64,000 nucleotides of DNA from Streptomyces sp. NBC_00569 (GCF_036345255.1 NZ_CP107783.1:5133501-5197500), one strand, 5' to 3'. Positions 34,004 to 43,303 are shown, counted from the first letter of the stretch. The notes: generated from the letters alone by a model not told the origin. Program-made: numbers and translations.

Positions 34004-34468
34004 TCACTTCGTGATGTGGTGACACTGGCTCACTCGGCGCACCCCGTTGACGTAGAGATGCGCACACGCCTTTCCATAACGAGGCAGCGTCTGGGGAGAG
34101 TTGTTCCGCATGGGATCGATCTTGCACTCGGGGTGCGTTCGCCCCCGGGAGGTCCTGTACGTCCTGTTGTTGGTGTTCGCGTACGTGAAGTCGATGCGCC
34201 AGTTGCAGAAACCAGTGCCGAGCGCGGCGACAAAAGCACAGTCGACGCCGGCGTTCTGATAGGTGATCTTCTTCCCGCCGCCTCGGATGATGTGTGTGAA
34301 CGCGCATCCGGTCGGAACTTTCATCGTCATGCCGCCAACGCTGTACTCGAAGGTTCGGACAGGAGTCGATCCGACAGCGCCGGCCTGCGCCGCCGAGGAA
34401 CTCGTCAGCGCGAGAGCGCAAGCGGCGGCAACGGCCATGAAGAGCCGGGATCGATAATGCACGACCAT
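34004..34468 (-). CDS. Secreted six-cysteine protein of unknown function
   Basis: The product is 154 residues with a Sec signal (RSRLFMAVAAACALALTSSSAAQA) and a mature domain of about 120 residues. Six Cys follow the signal cleavage site (in TGCAF, DCAF, FCNW, ECKI, KACAH and QCHH), enough for three disulfides. The mature part is rich in Thr, Arg, Asn and aromatic residues and poor in Ala, unlike neighbouring proteins. Start: ATG at 34468, because AAAGG lies about 9 bases before it. The frame runs two codons further to a TTG. It is followed after seven bases by a small membrane protein gene. The location in a lower-GC segment beside tRNA-Leu suggests transfer. I cannot assign a function. Confidence 0.65.
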   Translation of the reverse strand: MVVHYRSRLFMAVAAACALALTSSSAAQAGAVGSTPVRTFEYSVGGMTMKVPTGCAFTHIIRGGGKKITYQNAGVDCAFVAALGTGFCNWRIDFTYANTNNRTYRTSRGRTHPECKIDPMRNNSPQTLPRYGKACAHLYVNGVRRVSQCHHITK

Positions 34469-35261
34469 GAACAATCACCTTTCGTCGGAGAGTCTCTCCG
34501 ATCGAAAAGAACTCCTACGCCGCGATCATGTTTCTGGTTGATGGGATGGTTCACCGACTTGAGTGATCAATGGATGGTGCGCTGACCAGCTGATTCGTTT
34601 CTTCGATCCGCGTACCAAACTGCCTGCCAATCAATCCAGGTACGTGCTTCTTGAGCGGTCACTGGGTGCGTTTGGCCTCGGCGGAGCAGATCATGCGGCG
34701 TCGGGGTGCTGTTTGGGCATGAAGAGAAAGACCCCAGCACCAACGCGCCCCTTCCCATCACCGTGATCGTTGCTGCGGCGGCCGTCGACACTCTGCACAC
34801 GGCCTCTCCGGCGTACTTCCCCGCCCTGAAGGCATCCCCGCCGACGAAGCAGCCGCGCTCTTGCGGGGCGACTGATGGACGGCAGCGCCGTCAGCGGCTT
34901 CTCCACAGACCGGCACGAGCGACTGCTGGCAATGCGCGCGGAGTGCGGGCTGCTCCCGGACCCGGACATCGCGGCCGCCAGCGACGAAGTCGACAACAGC
35001 GGCCTGATGCCACTGCTTCGGGGGTTCGTGCACCTGGGCCGCGGGCGCCCGCCCAGGCTCCTTCTGCTCGCCCTGCTCTTCGGCCTCCATCGGTGCACCT
35101 AGATCAACACCCGAAGAATCATTCTGGAGAGACACCGACATCCTCTTCTTCGGGATCAGCGCCCAGTCCCGAGAACACCTCTGAGTGCCCGACTACCCCG
35201 ACAACGATCAAGGTTTCGAAGCGGGTTCGCCGTCGTCCACCGCCTCTTCCCGCGCCGGGCG
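34469..35261. other. Accessory segment with no supported gene
   Basis: About 790 bases with lower GC than the rest of the window. Short frames on both strands (for example plus 34875-35102, with MRAECGLLPDPDIAAASDEVDNSGLMPLLRGFVHLGRG) have mixed composition and may be gene debris, but none has a ribosome-binding site, a known motif or a continuous neighbour. The right part may hold the missing N-terminal region of the decayed gene at 35262. Confidence 0.4.
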
Positions 35262-36452
35262 ATGGTCCCCTCACCCCTGCCGGCCAACAAAAGCCTGTCC
35301 CGCGAAGAGGCAGATCGCCTCATTACTGCGGCCGATCCAAATGTTCTGGCCGCGCGCGAACACCGGCTCGCTTTGTTCACCGAGTTCGCCCTCGACGCAT
35401 CCGTATGTCCCCTCAGGGACTTGCTCGCTGAGTTGTCTGACAGCTCCCTGGCCGTTGATGCCATTACTGTCCACACTTCTGCCCGCGGCCGCGAACCCCG
35501 TGGCTCCGAACTCTCGACCGACTCGGACGCAGGCTGGTACGTCCGCGAGGGAGATCATCGCGACCCCGACACGGCCTCCGCCGCGGACGTCATCCGTCCT
35601 CCCCAGAAGGCAGGGTCGGGGCAGCCCACGGCAAGGGAGTCGAGGAAGCCCTCCCTGAAGAAAAGGGCCAAGTACCTCCTCGGGTACGACGCGGCCTTCG
35701 CGGTCACCCGCGACGCCCCCTATGACGATGTGCTCGTGGACGACAACACGACCAGCTCGGTAAGCAGCGGAGACTCAGGGCGCGATCTTGGTGGAGGGGA
35801 CCTGGTACTGCCCCTCCATGCCGCAACCGCTGATCGACGCGACCCGGGACCTGTACGCAGGCCGCATCGACCGCGAGACCTGGATCCGGCTCATCGAGGC
35901 CCGCACAGCTCACCACCTGGTGTCCAAGGAGCACGAGAACAGCGAGGGGCCATCAGCGTGTGATGTGTCCCGCAGAAGCCGGCAAGGTCCAGTGCCCCAT
36001 CAAGAGCCGGTCCATGGGCAGAGGCATCCAGCTGCCGCTCGTCGACCCGGAGGCCGAGCCCCGCGGGGCCGCTCAAGGTCTGCCGCCAGCGCAGCATCAC
36101 CCTGGCCCCCGCCGACGGATCCAAGCACTGGCAGGCCCTCGAGTATGGGGGCGAGCAATGGCAGAAGGTCTACTTCCGGCTGCGCAACAGCGTCGAGGGA
36201 TACAACGGTTACGCAAAAAGCCCTCTCGCCGAAGCCATCGAGGCCGCTGGTGGGCGACGGATCCGCGGCATCGCCGCTCAGACCGTGCTGCTCGTCTTCC
36301 AACTGGCTCATGCCAACCAACGGAAGATCAAAAACTGGGGCGAGACCCTGGCGCTGAGCGGACAGCGCAGGCGCAGGTGCACCCACCACCGCCGGACGAC
36401 CAAGCCGCTCGGAGCCTGGACCCCGACAGGCCATCTATCACCGACACCGTAG
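35262..36452 (+). pseudogene. Frameshifted, internally deleted transposase-like gene
   Basis: Four blocks in a row read as one protein only if the frame is changed. Frame 0 carries SELSTDSDAGWYVREGD and KKRAKYLLGYDAAFAVTRDAPYDDVLVDD to about 35750. Frame 1 carries LVEGTWYCPSMPQPLIDATRDLYAGRIDRETWIRLIEAR to about 35955. Frame 2 carries MCPAEAGKVQCPIKSRSMGRGIQLPLVDPEAEPRG to about 36065. Frame 0 again carries KVCRQRSITLAP, WQKVYFRLRNSVEGYNGYAKSPLAEAI and RRIRGIAAQTVLLVFQLAHANQRKIKNWG to the stop at 36450. I recall such sequences as a full-length actinobacterial protein found near integrated elements. Compared with that memory, the part between DDVLVDD and LVEGTWYC is mostly missing. The transposase-like label is tentative. 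The gene is broken and abuts tRNA-Leu. Confidence 0.7.
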
Positions 36453-36490
36453 GCATCCGGCGCTCATCCGAAGGACCTGCCGGACAACAT

Positions 36491-36533
36491 CAGAGCCCTC
36501 GCCCCGACCGACAGGTCACAGGCGAGGGCTCTG
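36491..36533. terminator. Hairpin terminator after the pseudogene
   Basis: CAGAGCCCTCGCC (36491-36503) pairs perfectly with GGCGAGGGCTCTG (36521-36533) around a 17-base loop. It lies 39 bases beyond the pseudogene stop and can also act on the minus strand. Confidence 0.8.
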
Positions 36534-36601
36534 ATGTGTTCAATGCCACTCTTGCAAGTTGGTGCTGGCTACCGAGCCGCAGCGAGCGGCCCGATCAACG
36601 A

Positions 36602-36648
36602 GAAACGGGCCCCCACCAGGACTTTCGTCACCGGTGAAGACCCGTTTC
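36602..36648 (-). terminator. Probable terminator of tRNA-Leu
   Basis: GAAACGGG (36602-36609) pairs with CCCGTTTC (36641-36648), with an inner TTCACCGGTGA hairpin. It starts 16 bases downstream of the tRNA 3' end on the minus strand. Confidence 0.55.
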
Positions 36649-36663
36649 GTCGGTTCTTCCTTG

Positions 36664-36747
36664 TGCGCGAGGGGGGAGTTGAACCCCCACGCCCTTTCGG
36701 GCACTGGAACCTGAATCCAGCGCGTCTGCCTATTCCGCCACCCGCGC
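36664..36747 (-). tRNA. tRNA-Leu (anticodon CAG)
   Basis: On the minus strand the gene starts GCGCGGGTGGCGGAATAGG and ends in a GTTCAACTC T-loop and CTCGCGC plus A. The acceptor arms pair over seven positions (one G-U). The anticodon loop TTCAGGT carries CAG. A long variable arm (TGCCCGAAAGGGCG) marks a class II tRNA, as expected for leucine. The length is 84 bases and CCA is not encoded. The accessory segment with the decayed gene lies at its 3' side, the usual place for integrated elements. Confidence 0.97.
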
Positions 36748-37259
36748 ATTGGGTGTGCCTTCCAGTCCCTCGCCCTTTCGGGGTGAGCGCCTTCCGACAT
36801 CCAGAAGATTAGCACGCTGCAGAGGGTGGATTCACATCCGTTTTCGCGGGCACCTGCTGGGCAGACCCACCCCCGCTGACCTCGCATCCGATGCGGTCCG
36901 CCGGCAGTCCGGAGCACTCCGCCGACAGTCCACCGGTGCTCCGCCGGTGCTCCGCCGGCCGTCCGAAGCCTCTGAAGGGGATCCACGCCACGTCCCAGCG
37001 CCCCCGCTCCGCAACCCGACCGCCGACCCCGTCAGCACCTTCGATCCCACCGCCAACCCCAAGCCCCGCAACCCCACCTTCCCCGTCCCCTCCCGGCTCC
37101 CCCTCCACGTGCGGGACACTGTCCAGGTACCCCCTCTACGATCCAGCTGTGAGGGTCGACACTCATCGACCGGGCTGACAGGGGGAACCAGCCGATTTCC
37201 CGGCGCGTGGATACGATCAGTAAGCAGTACCAGGACGAAAACGAAGGAGGAGGTGCCCC
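36748..37259. other. Intergenic region upstream of fhaA
   Basis: These 512 bases hold the tRNA-Leu promoter, a CCGGTGCTCCGCCGG-rich stretch with near repeats (about 36920-36965), and the upstream region of the fhaA operon. A strong ribosome site AGGAGGAGG precedes fhaA. No promoter hexamer pair for fhaA could be assigned with confidence, and no gene is seen. Confidence 0.5.
36806..36834 (-). promoter_or_regulatory. Possible tRNA-Leu promoter
   Basis: On the minus strand TAATCT (36811-36806) is a good -10 hexamer. TGAATC (36834-36829) with a 17-base spacer is a weak -35. The same TAATCT element precedes tRNA-Ile at a similar distance. Confidence 0.4.
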
Positions 37260-38156
37260 ATGGGAGTCCTGAAGAAGTTCGAGCAGCGTCTCGAGGGTCT
37301 GGTCAACGGCACCTTCGCCAAGGTGTTCAAGTCCGAGGTCCAGCCCGTCGAGATCGCCGGCGCCCTCCAGCGCGAGTGCGACAACAACGCGACGATCTGG
37401 AACCGCGAGCGGACCGTCGTCCCCAACGACTTCATCGTGGAGCTGAGCGCGCCGGACTTCGAGCGTCTCAGCCCCTACTCGGGGCAGCTCGGCGACGAGC
37501 TGTCCGGCATGGTGCGCGACTACGCGAAGCAGCAGCGCTACACCTTCATGGGACCGATCAAGGTCCACCTGGAGAAGGCGGACGACCTGGACACGGGTCT
37601 GTACCGGGTACGCAGCCGCACGCTCGCGTCGAGCTCCAGCCAGCAGCAGTCCCAGCCCTCCCAGCAGCCGCCGCAGCCCGGCCGGGGCCCCGCTTCGGCG
37701 CCCCCGGCGGCGGGCGGAGGCTACGGCTATCCGCCGGCGGCGAACGCTGGCGGCGGGTACGGCTATCCGCCGGCGAGCGCGCCGCCGATGCCCGCGGGGC
37801 CGCCTCCGGGCCGTCCCGGGCAGGCACCGGCGGGAGCCCGGCCGCGTAACCAGGCAGGACCGCTGCCCGGCGCTCAGGTGCGTCACTGGATCGAGATCAA
37901 TGGCACACGCCATCAGATCTCGCGCCCCACGCTGGTCCTCGGCCGCAGCACCGAAGCCGATGTGCGGATCGACGACCCCGGCGTCTCTCGCCGGCACTGT
38001 GAGATTCGGACCGGAACGCCCTCGACGATCCAGGATCTCGGGTCCACCAACGGCATCGTGGTGGACGGGCAGCACACCACCCGCGCTACGCTCCGCGACG
38101 GCTCGCGGATCGTCGTGGGCAGTACCACCATCATTTACCGGCAAGCCGAAGGGTGA
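37260..38156 (+). CDS. fhaA: FHA domain protein FhaA with DUF3662 domain
   Basis: The 298-residue cytosolic adaptor recognises phosphothreonine on kinase targets. The N-terminal DUF3662 domain (MGVLKKFEQRLEGLVNGTFAKVFKSEVQPVEIAGALQRECDNN, about 1-125) is followed by a Gly/Pro/Tyr-rich linker with GGGYGYPPA repeats and a C-terminal FHA domain: LVLGRSTEADVRIDDPGVSRRHCEIR and DLGSTNGIVVDG, where Arg, Ser and Asn read phosphothreonine. In mycobacteria FhaA binds the pseudokinase MviN and controls peptidoglycan synthesis. It is the first gene of the fhaA-fhaB-pstP-rodA-pbpA-pknB operon and has a strong ribosome site before the ATG. Confidence 0.95.
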   Translation: MGVLKKFEQRLEGLVNGTFAKVFKSEVQPVEIAGALQRECDNNATIWNRERTVVPNDFIVELSAPDFERLSPYSGQLGDELSGMVRDYAKQQRYTFMGPIKVHLEKADDLDTGLYRVRSRTLASSSSQQQSQPSQQPPQPGRGPASAPPAAGGGYGYPPAANAGGGYGYPPASAPPMPAGPPPGRPGQAPAGARPRNQAGPLPGAQVRHWIEINGTRHQISRPTLVLGRSTEADVRIDDPGVSRRHCEIRTGTPSTIQDLGSTNGIVVDGQHTTRATLRDGSRIVVGSTTIIYRQAEG

Positions 38157-38166
38157 AGCGGGGGCA

Positions 38167-38697
38167 ATGTCAGAGCTGACCCTGACGGTCATGCGGTTGG
38201 GTTTCCTGGCCGTTCTGTGGCTGTTCGTGATCGTGGCCGTCCAGGTCATCCGCAGCGACCTGTTCGGTACGCGCGTCACCCAGCGCGGGTCGCGTCGTGA
38301 CAGCGGGCGCCAGCAGCAGGCGGCGGCCCGCCAGTCCGCGCCGCCGCAGCAGCGCGCCCAGCAGCAGAACAGCGGCGGGGGTGGCGGGCGGCAGCGCCGC
38401 GGCGCCCCCACAAAACTCGTCGTCTCCGAGGGCACCCTCACGGGCACCACGGTGGCGCTGCAGGGCCAGACCATCACGCTGGGCCGTGCGCACGATTCGA
38501 CGATCGTCCTCGACGACGACTACGCGTCGAGCAAGCATGCCAGGATCTACCCGGACCGGGACGGACAGTGGATCGTGGAGGACCTCGGGTCCACCAACGG
38601 CACCTATCTCGACCGGGCCCGGCTGACCACCCCGCAACCGATTCCGCTGGGCGCGCCGATCCGCATCGGCAAGACCGTCATCGAGCTGCGGAAGTAG
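38167..38697 (+). CDS. fhaB: FHA domain protein FhaB (FipA)
   Basis: The 176-residue product begins with a membrane helix (LTVMRLGFLAVLWLFVIVAVQVI), then a Gln/Arg/Gly-rich linker and a C-terminal FHA domain (TITLGRAHDSTIVLDDDYASSKHARIYPDRDGQWIVEDLGSTNGTYLDRARL). The GR, SSKH and STNGT motifs are intact. In Mycobacterium the homologue FipA links PknA/PknB signalling to FtsZ and FtsQ. Start: ATG at 38167, ten bases after the fhaA stop. The earlier in-frame ATG at 37900 lies inside fhaA and is rejected. Confidence 0.95.
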   Translation: MSELTLTVMRLGFLAVLWLFVIVAVQVIRSDLFGTRVTQRGSRRDSGRQQQAAARQSAPPQQRAQQQNSGGGGGRQRRGAPTKLVVSEGTLTGTTVALQGQTITLGRAHDSTIVLDDDYASSKHARIYPDRDGQWIVEDLGSTNGTYLDRARLTTPQPIPLGAPIRIGKTVIELRK

Positions 38698-38778
38698 TAC
38701 GACAATGAGCGAGCGGAGCGAGCGAGCCGACGCGGTCACCCAAGACCTCAGCGCGCTCCCGACCGGAGGGTGGGCACC

Positions 38779-40374
38779 GTGCGGATGTACCCGGAGCCGA
38801 CGGGCGAGGTGCGCATGAGTCTGTCGTTGCGCTTCGCCGCCGGATCGCACAAAGGCATGATCCGCGAGGGGAACGAGGACTCGGGCTACGCCGGTCCGCG
38901 TCTCCTCGCGATCGCCGACGGCATGGGGGGTCAGGCCGCCGGTGAGGTCGCCTCGTCGGAGGTGATCTCGACGATCGTCGCGCTCGACGACGACGTTCCC
39001 GGCTCCGACATCCTCACGTCGCTCGGCACGGCCGTGCAGCGGGCCAACGACCAGCTGCGGATGATGGTCGAGGAGGATCCCCAGCTGGAAGGCATGGGGA
39101 CGACCCTGACCGCTCTGCTGTGGACGGGTCAGCGCCTCGGTCTCGTGCACGTCGGCGACTCGCGCGCGTATCTGCTGCGCGACGGTGTGCTGACGCAGAT
39201 CACACAGGACCACACCTGGGTGCAGCGCCTCGTCGACGAGGGCCGCATCACGGAAGAGGAAGCCACCACCCACCCGCAGAGGTCCCTCCTCATGCGCGCG
39301 CTGGGCAGTGGCGATCACGTCGAGCCCGACCTCTCCATCCGCGAAGTGCGGGCCGGCGACCGGTACCTGATCTGCTCCGACGGCCTGTCCGGCGTGGTCT
39401 CCCACCAGACGATGGAGGAGACCCTCGCCAGCTACCAGGGCCCGCAGGAGACCGTGCAGGACCTGATCCAGCTGGCGCTGCGCGGCGGTGGCCCGGACAA
39501 CATCACGGTGATCGTGGCGGACGTCCTGGACATCGACAGCGGTGACACGCTCGCCGGTCAGCTGTCCGACGCTCCGGTCATCGTGGGCGCGGTCGCCGAG
39601 AACCAGCAGCATCAGCTGCACGACGGCGGCGCGATGCAGACCCCCGCGGGCCGTGCGTCGGAGCTCGGCCGCGGGTCGGGCAGGCAGGTTCCCGGGCAGG
39701 GCGGCGGTGGCGAGTTCGGCCCGCCCGGCAGCGGCGACCCGGCCGGTTACGCTCCAGAGGGAAGCTTCGGCTCGTACGGGGACGACGACTTCGTCAAGCC
39801 GCGGCGCGGCCGCAAGTGGCTCAAGAGATCCTTCTTCATCGTCCTGGCGCTGGCCGTCGTGGGCGGTGGCCTGTACGGCGGCTACCGCTGGACGCAGACG
39901 CAGTACTACGTCGGTTCGAACGAGTCGCATGTCGCGCTGTACCGCGGCATCAGCCAGGACCTGGCGTGGGTGAATCTGTCGAAGGTCGAGACGGACCACC
40001 CCGAGATCGAACTCAAGTACCTGCCGCCGTACCAGCGCAAGCAGGTCGAGGCGACGATCACCGAGGGCAGCTTCGGTGACGCCAAGGACAAGATCGGCGA
40101 GCTGTCGGTGCAGGCCTCGGCCTGCAAGAAGGACGCCGAGCGCCGCCAGGCGGAGAACGATCAGAACGCGAAGACCGGCGAGGGCGAGGCGGGTGGCACC
40201 ACAGGCGCCACCAAGACGTCTTTCACCACGTCACGCGCCTCGGCGAAGACAGCGCCGAGTCCGACACCCACGCCGTCCGGAACGGCCAAGTCCAAGACCG
40301 CACCGACGCCCACACCTGGCCCCAGCCTCTCGGAGGATGAGCAGAAGCTGGTCCCGCTGTGCGGTAAGCAGTAA
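38779..40374 (+). CDS. pstP: PP2C-family Ser/Thr phosphatase PstP
   Basis: PstP reverses PknB-type phosphorylation. The PP2C domain covers about residues 15-250 with metal-binding motifs: GMIREGNEDSGYAG, LLAIADGMGGQAAGEVAS, GTTLTALLW, VGDSRAYLLRDG, LICSDGLSG and GGPDNITVIVADV. Then come a Gly-rich linker, one transmembrane helix (FFIVLALAVVGGGLYGGY) and an external domain of about 170 residues with a Thr/Lys/Pro-rich end, ordered like the mycobacterial protein. Start: GTG at 38779, because GGAGG lies nine bases before it. ATG at 38815 (MSLSLRF), which also has a GAGG before it, is a real alternative. Product about 531 residues. Confidence 0.95.
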   Translation: MRMYPEPTGEVRMSLSLRFAAGSHKGMIREGNEDSGYAGPRLLAIADGMGGQAAGEVASSEVISTIVALDDDVPGSDILTSLGTAVQRANDQLRMMVEEDPQLEGMGTTLTALLWTGQRLGLVHVGDSRAYLLRDGVLTQITQDHTWVQRLVDEGRITEEEATTHPQRSLLMRALGSGDHVEPDLSIREVRAGDRYLICSDGLSGVVSHQTMEETLASYQGPQETVQDLIQLALRGGGPDNITVIVADVLDIDSGDTLAGQLSDAPVIVGAVAENQQHQLHDGGAMQTPAGRASELGRGSGRQVPGQGGGGEFGPPGSGDPAGYAPEGSFGSYGDDDFVKPRRGRKWLKRSFFIVLALAVVGGGLYGGYRWTQTQYYVGSNESHVALYRGISQDLAWVNLSKVETDHPEIELKYLPPYQRKQVEATITEGSFGDAKDKIGELSVQASACKKDAERRQAENDQNAKTGEGEAGGTTGATKTSFTTSRASAKTAPSPTPTPSGTAKSKTAPTPTPGPSLSEDEQKLVPLCGKQ

Positions 40375-40400
40375 GCAGCCGTTGGGGGCCTTTGCACGCC

Positions 40401-41840
40401 ATGAGCAGTAGCACTACACACACGTCGACCATCGGCGCGATCGGTGCGCCGAGCCGGCGCAACACCGAGCTCGCGCTCCTCGCGTTCGCCGTCGTCATCC
40501 CCGTTTTCGCGTACGCGAACGTGGGTCTGGCGATCGACGGCTCGCTGCCCGCCGGGCTCCTGGGCTACGGCCTGGGCCTCGGCCTGCTCGCGGGCGTCGC
40601 GCACATCGTCGTACGCCGGTTCGCTCCGTACGCCGATCCGCTGCTCCTGCCGATCGCGACCCTGCTCAACGGCATGGGTCTGGTCATCATCTGGCGCCTG
40701 GACCAGTCGGAGCGCCTGCAGCAGCTCGCCAAGTCGCAGTACGGGTCGTTCAGCCCGGACGCGCCGAACCAGCTGATGTACTCCGCGATCGGCATCGCCC
40801 TGTTCGTGGGCGTGCTCATGCTGCTCAAGGACCACCGCATCCTGCAGCGCTACACCTACATCTCGATGGTGGGCGCGCTGATCCTGCTGCTGCTGCCGCT
40901 CGTGCCGGGTCTCGGCATGAACGTGTTCGGCGCGAAGATCTGGATCAGCATCGGCGGGTTCTCCATCCAGCCCGGTGAGTTCGCGAAGATCGTCATCGCA
41001 GTGTTCTTCGCGGGCTACCTAATGGTGAAGCGGGACGCGCTGGCGCTGGCCAGCCGCCGTTTCATGGGCCTGTACCTGCCGCGTGGCCGTGACCTCGGAC
41101 CGATCATCGTCGTCTGGGTGATGTCGATCCTGATCCTGGTCTTCGAGACGGACCTCGGTACGTCGCTGCTGTTCTTCGGCATGTTCGTCGTGATGCTGTA
41201 CGTCGCCACGGAGCGCACCAGCTGGATCGTGTTCGGTCTGCTGATGTCGGCGGTCGGCGCGGTCGGTGTCGCCTCGTTCGAGCCGCACGTGCAGAGCCGT
41301 GTCCAGGCGTGGCTCGACCCGATGCACGAGTACATGCTGAGCAGGCAGGGCGTCGCCGGTCACTCCGAGCAGGCGATGCAGGCCCTGTGGGCGTTCGGCT
41401 CCGGTGGCGTGCTCGGCACGGGCCTCGGCCAGGGCCACTCCGACCTGATCAAGTTCGCCGCGAACTCCGACTTCGTCCTCGCCACGTTCGGCGAGGAGCT
41501 CGGCCTCGCGGGCATCATGGCGATCCTGCTGATGTACGGGCTGATCGCCGAGCGCGGTCTGCGTACGGCGCTCGCGGCCCGTGACCCGTTCGGCAAGCTG
41601 CTCGCGGCCGGTCTGTCCGGCGCGTTCGCGATCCAGGTGTTCGTCGTCGCCGGCGGTGTCATGGGTCTCATCCCGCTGACCGGTATGACCATGCCGTTCC
41701 TCGCGTACGGCGGTTCCTCCGTGATCGCGAACTGGGCGCTGATCGGCATCCTGATCCGTATCAGCGATACCGCGCGCCGCCCGGCGCCGGCCCCCGCCCC
41801 CAGCCCCGACGCCGAGATGACCCAGGTGGTCCGACCGTGA
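40401..41840 (+). CDS. rodA: FtsW/RodA/SpoVE family SEDS peptidoglycan polymerase
   Basis: The 479-residue integral membrane protein has about ten helices. SEDS proteins polymerise lipid II glycan strands with a partner class B penicillin-binding protein, here the next gene. Signature segments: IWISIGGFSIQPGEFAKI, VFETDLGTSLLFFGMF, and GHSDLIKFAANSDFVLATFGEELGLAG, with the later LIPLTGMTMPFLAYGGSSVIANWALIGILI. Start: ATG at 40401. A TTG three codons earlier is possible. The stop overlaps the pbpA GTG (GTGA), so polymerase and transpeptidase are made together. The name rodA follows the locus; ftsW is the close relative. Confidence 0.93.
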   Translation: MSSSTTHTSTIGAIGAPSRRNTELALLAFAVVIPVFAYANVGLAIDGSLPAGLLGYGLGLGLLAGVAHIVVRRFAPYADPLLLPIATLLNGMGLVIIWRLDQSERLQQLAKSQYGSFSPDAPNQLMYSAIGIALFVGVLMLLKDHRILQRYTYISMVGALILLLLPLVPGLGMNVFGAKIWISIGGFSIQPGEFAKIVIAVFFAGYLMVKRDALALASRRFMGLYLPRGRDLGPIIVVWVMSILILVFETDLGTSLLFFGMFVVMLYVATERTSWIVFGLLMSAVGAVGVASFEPHVQSRVQAWLDPMHEYMLSRQGVAGHSEQAMQALWAFGSGGVLGTGLGQGHSDLIKFAANSDFVLATFGEELGLAGIMAILLMYGLIAERGLRTALAARDPFGKLLAAGLSGAFAIQVFVVAGGVMGLIPLTGMTMPFLAYGGSSVIANWALIGILIRISDTARRPAPAPAPSPDAEMTQVVRP

Positions 41841-43303
41841 ACAAACCCCTGCGCCGGATCGCGATCTTCTGCGGGCTCCTCGTCCTCGCCCTGCTGATCC
41901 GCGACAACTGGCTCCAGTACGCCCAGGCCGACAAGCTGCAGTCCGACAAGCAGAACCCGCGCGTCGCCATCGAGCGGTACGCGCAGCCGCGCGGCGACAT
42001 CATCGTCGACGGCAAGTCGATCACGGGTTCCGTGGCGACGGACGGTACCGACCTCAAGTACAAGCGGACCTGGAAGGACGGGCCCATGTGGGCGCCCGTC
42101 ACCGGGTACGCCTCGCAGCTGGTCGGCGCGAGCCAGATCGAGTCCATCGAGGACGGCATCCTCACCGGCAACGACGACCGGCTGTTCTTCCGCCGCACCA
42201 TGGACATGATCACCGGTAAGAAGAAGGAGGGTGGCAACGTCGTCACCACCCTCAACGCCGCCGCGCAGAAGGCCGCGTACGACGGTCTGAAGAACCGGGG
42301 CAAGGGTGCCGCCGTCGCGATCGACCCGAAGACCGGTGCGATCCTCGCGATGGCGTCGACGCCGTCGTACGACCCGTCGTCGTTCGCCGGGATCCTGCAG
42401 AAGGACGGCGACACGTTCGGCAAGCTCGACAAGAACAAGGACAAGCCGCTCACGAACCGCGCCCTGCGCGAGACGTACCCGCCGGGTTCCACGTTCAAGA
42501 TCGTGACAGCGGCGGCCGCGCTGGAGCACAACCTCTACACGAACCCCGACGAGGACACGAAGACGCCGCTGCCGTGGACGATGCCCGGCACGACGACCGA
42601 GCTGAAGAACGAGGGGAACATCCCCTGCAAGAACGCGACGCTGCGGGTGGCCCTGCGCTACTCCTGCAACACCGTGTTCGGCAAGATCGGCGCCGACCTC
42701 GGCAACGACAAGATGCTGGAGACCGCGGAGAAGTTCGGCTTCAACAAGGAGCAGTTCACGCCGGTCCGTTCGAACGCGTCCGTGTTCTCCAACGACATGA
42801 ACACGTCGCAGACGGCGCTCTCCTCGATCGGCCAGTACAACACCGCCGCGACGCCCCTGCAGATGGCGATGGTGGCCTCCGCCGTCGCCAATGACGGCAA
42901 GCTCATGGAGCCGTACATGGTCAGCGACCTCCAGGCGCCGAGCCTCGACACCATCGAGCAGCACACGCCGAAGGAGATGAGCCGGCCGCTGTCGCAGAAG
43001 AACGCCCAGATCCTTCAGTCGATGATGGAGACGGTCGTCAGCGAGGGCACCGGCACGAACGCGCAGATCCCCGGCTACACCGTCGGCGGAAAGACGGGTA
43101 CCGCCCAGCACGGCCTCAACAACAGTGAGAAGCCTTACGCCTGGTTCCTCTCTTATGCGAAGGCCAAGGACGGCAGCTCGCCGGTCGCCGTGGCCGTGGT
43201 CGTCGAGGACGGCAGCGCCAACCGTGACGACATCTCCGGTGGCGGTCTGGCCGCGCCGATCGCCAAGAGCGTGATGGAAGCGGTACTCAACAGCAAGAAG
43301 TGA
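41837..43303 (+). CDS. pbpA: Class B penicillin-binding protein PbpA
   Basis: The 488-residue membrane-anchored transpeptidase cross-links peptidoglycan. It has a short cytoplasmic start, a signal anchor (IAIFCGLLVLALLIRDNWL), a small N-terminal domain and the transpeptidase domain with all three active-site motifs: STFK with nucleophile Ser218, SCN at 276-278 and KTG at 419-421. The length matches mycobacterial PbpA. Start: GTG at 41837, overlapping the rodA stop. It is a likely phosphorylation target of PknB, encoded directly downstream. Confidence 0.95.
   Translation: MNKPLRRIAIFCGLLVLALLIRDNWLQYAQADKLQSDKQNPRVAIERYAQPRGDIIVDGKSITGSVATDGTDLKYKRTWKDGPMWAPVTGYASQLVGASQIESIEDGILTGNDDRLFFRRTMDMITGKKKEGGNVVTTLNAAAQKAAYDGLKNRGKGAAVAIDPKTGAILAMASTPSYDPSSFAGILQKDGDTFGKLDKNKDKPLTNRALRETYPPGSTFKIVTAAAALEHNLYTNPDEDTKTPLPWTMPGTTTELKNEGNIPCKNATLRVALRYSCNTVFGKIGADLGNDKMLETAEKFGFNKEQFTPVRSNASVFSNDMNTSQTALSSIGQYNTAATPLQMAMVASAVANDGKLMEPYMVSDLQAPSLDTIEQHTPKEMSRPLSQKNAQILQSMMETVVSEGTGTNAQIPGYTVGGKTGTAQHGLNNSEKPYAWFLSYAKAKDGSSPVAVAVVVEDGSANRDDISGGGLAAPIAKSVMEAVLNSKK

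Noticed and set aside
34875..35102. 75-residue frame in the accessory segment
   Set aside because: It has a plausible composition but no ribosome site, no known motif and no intact neighbour. It is reported only as possible debris.
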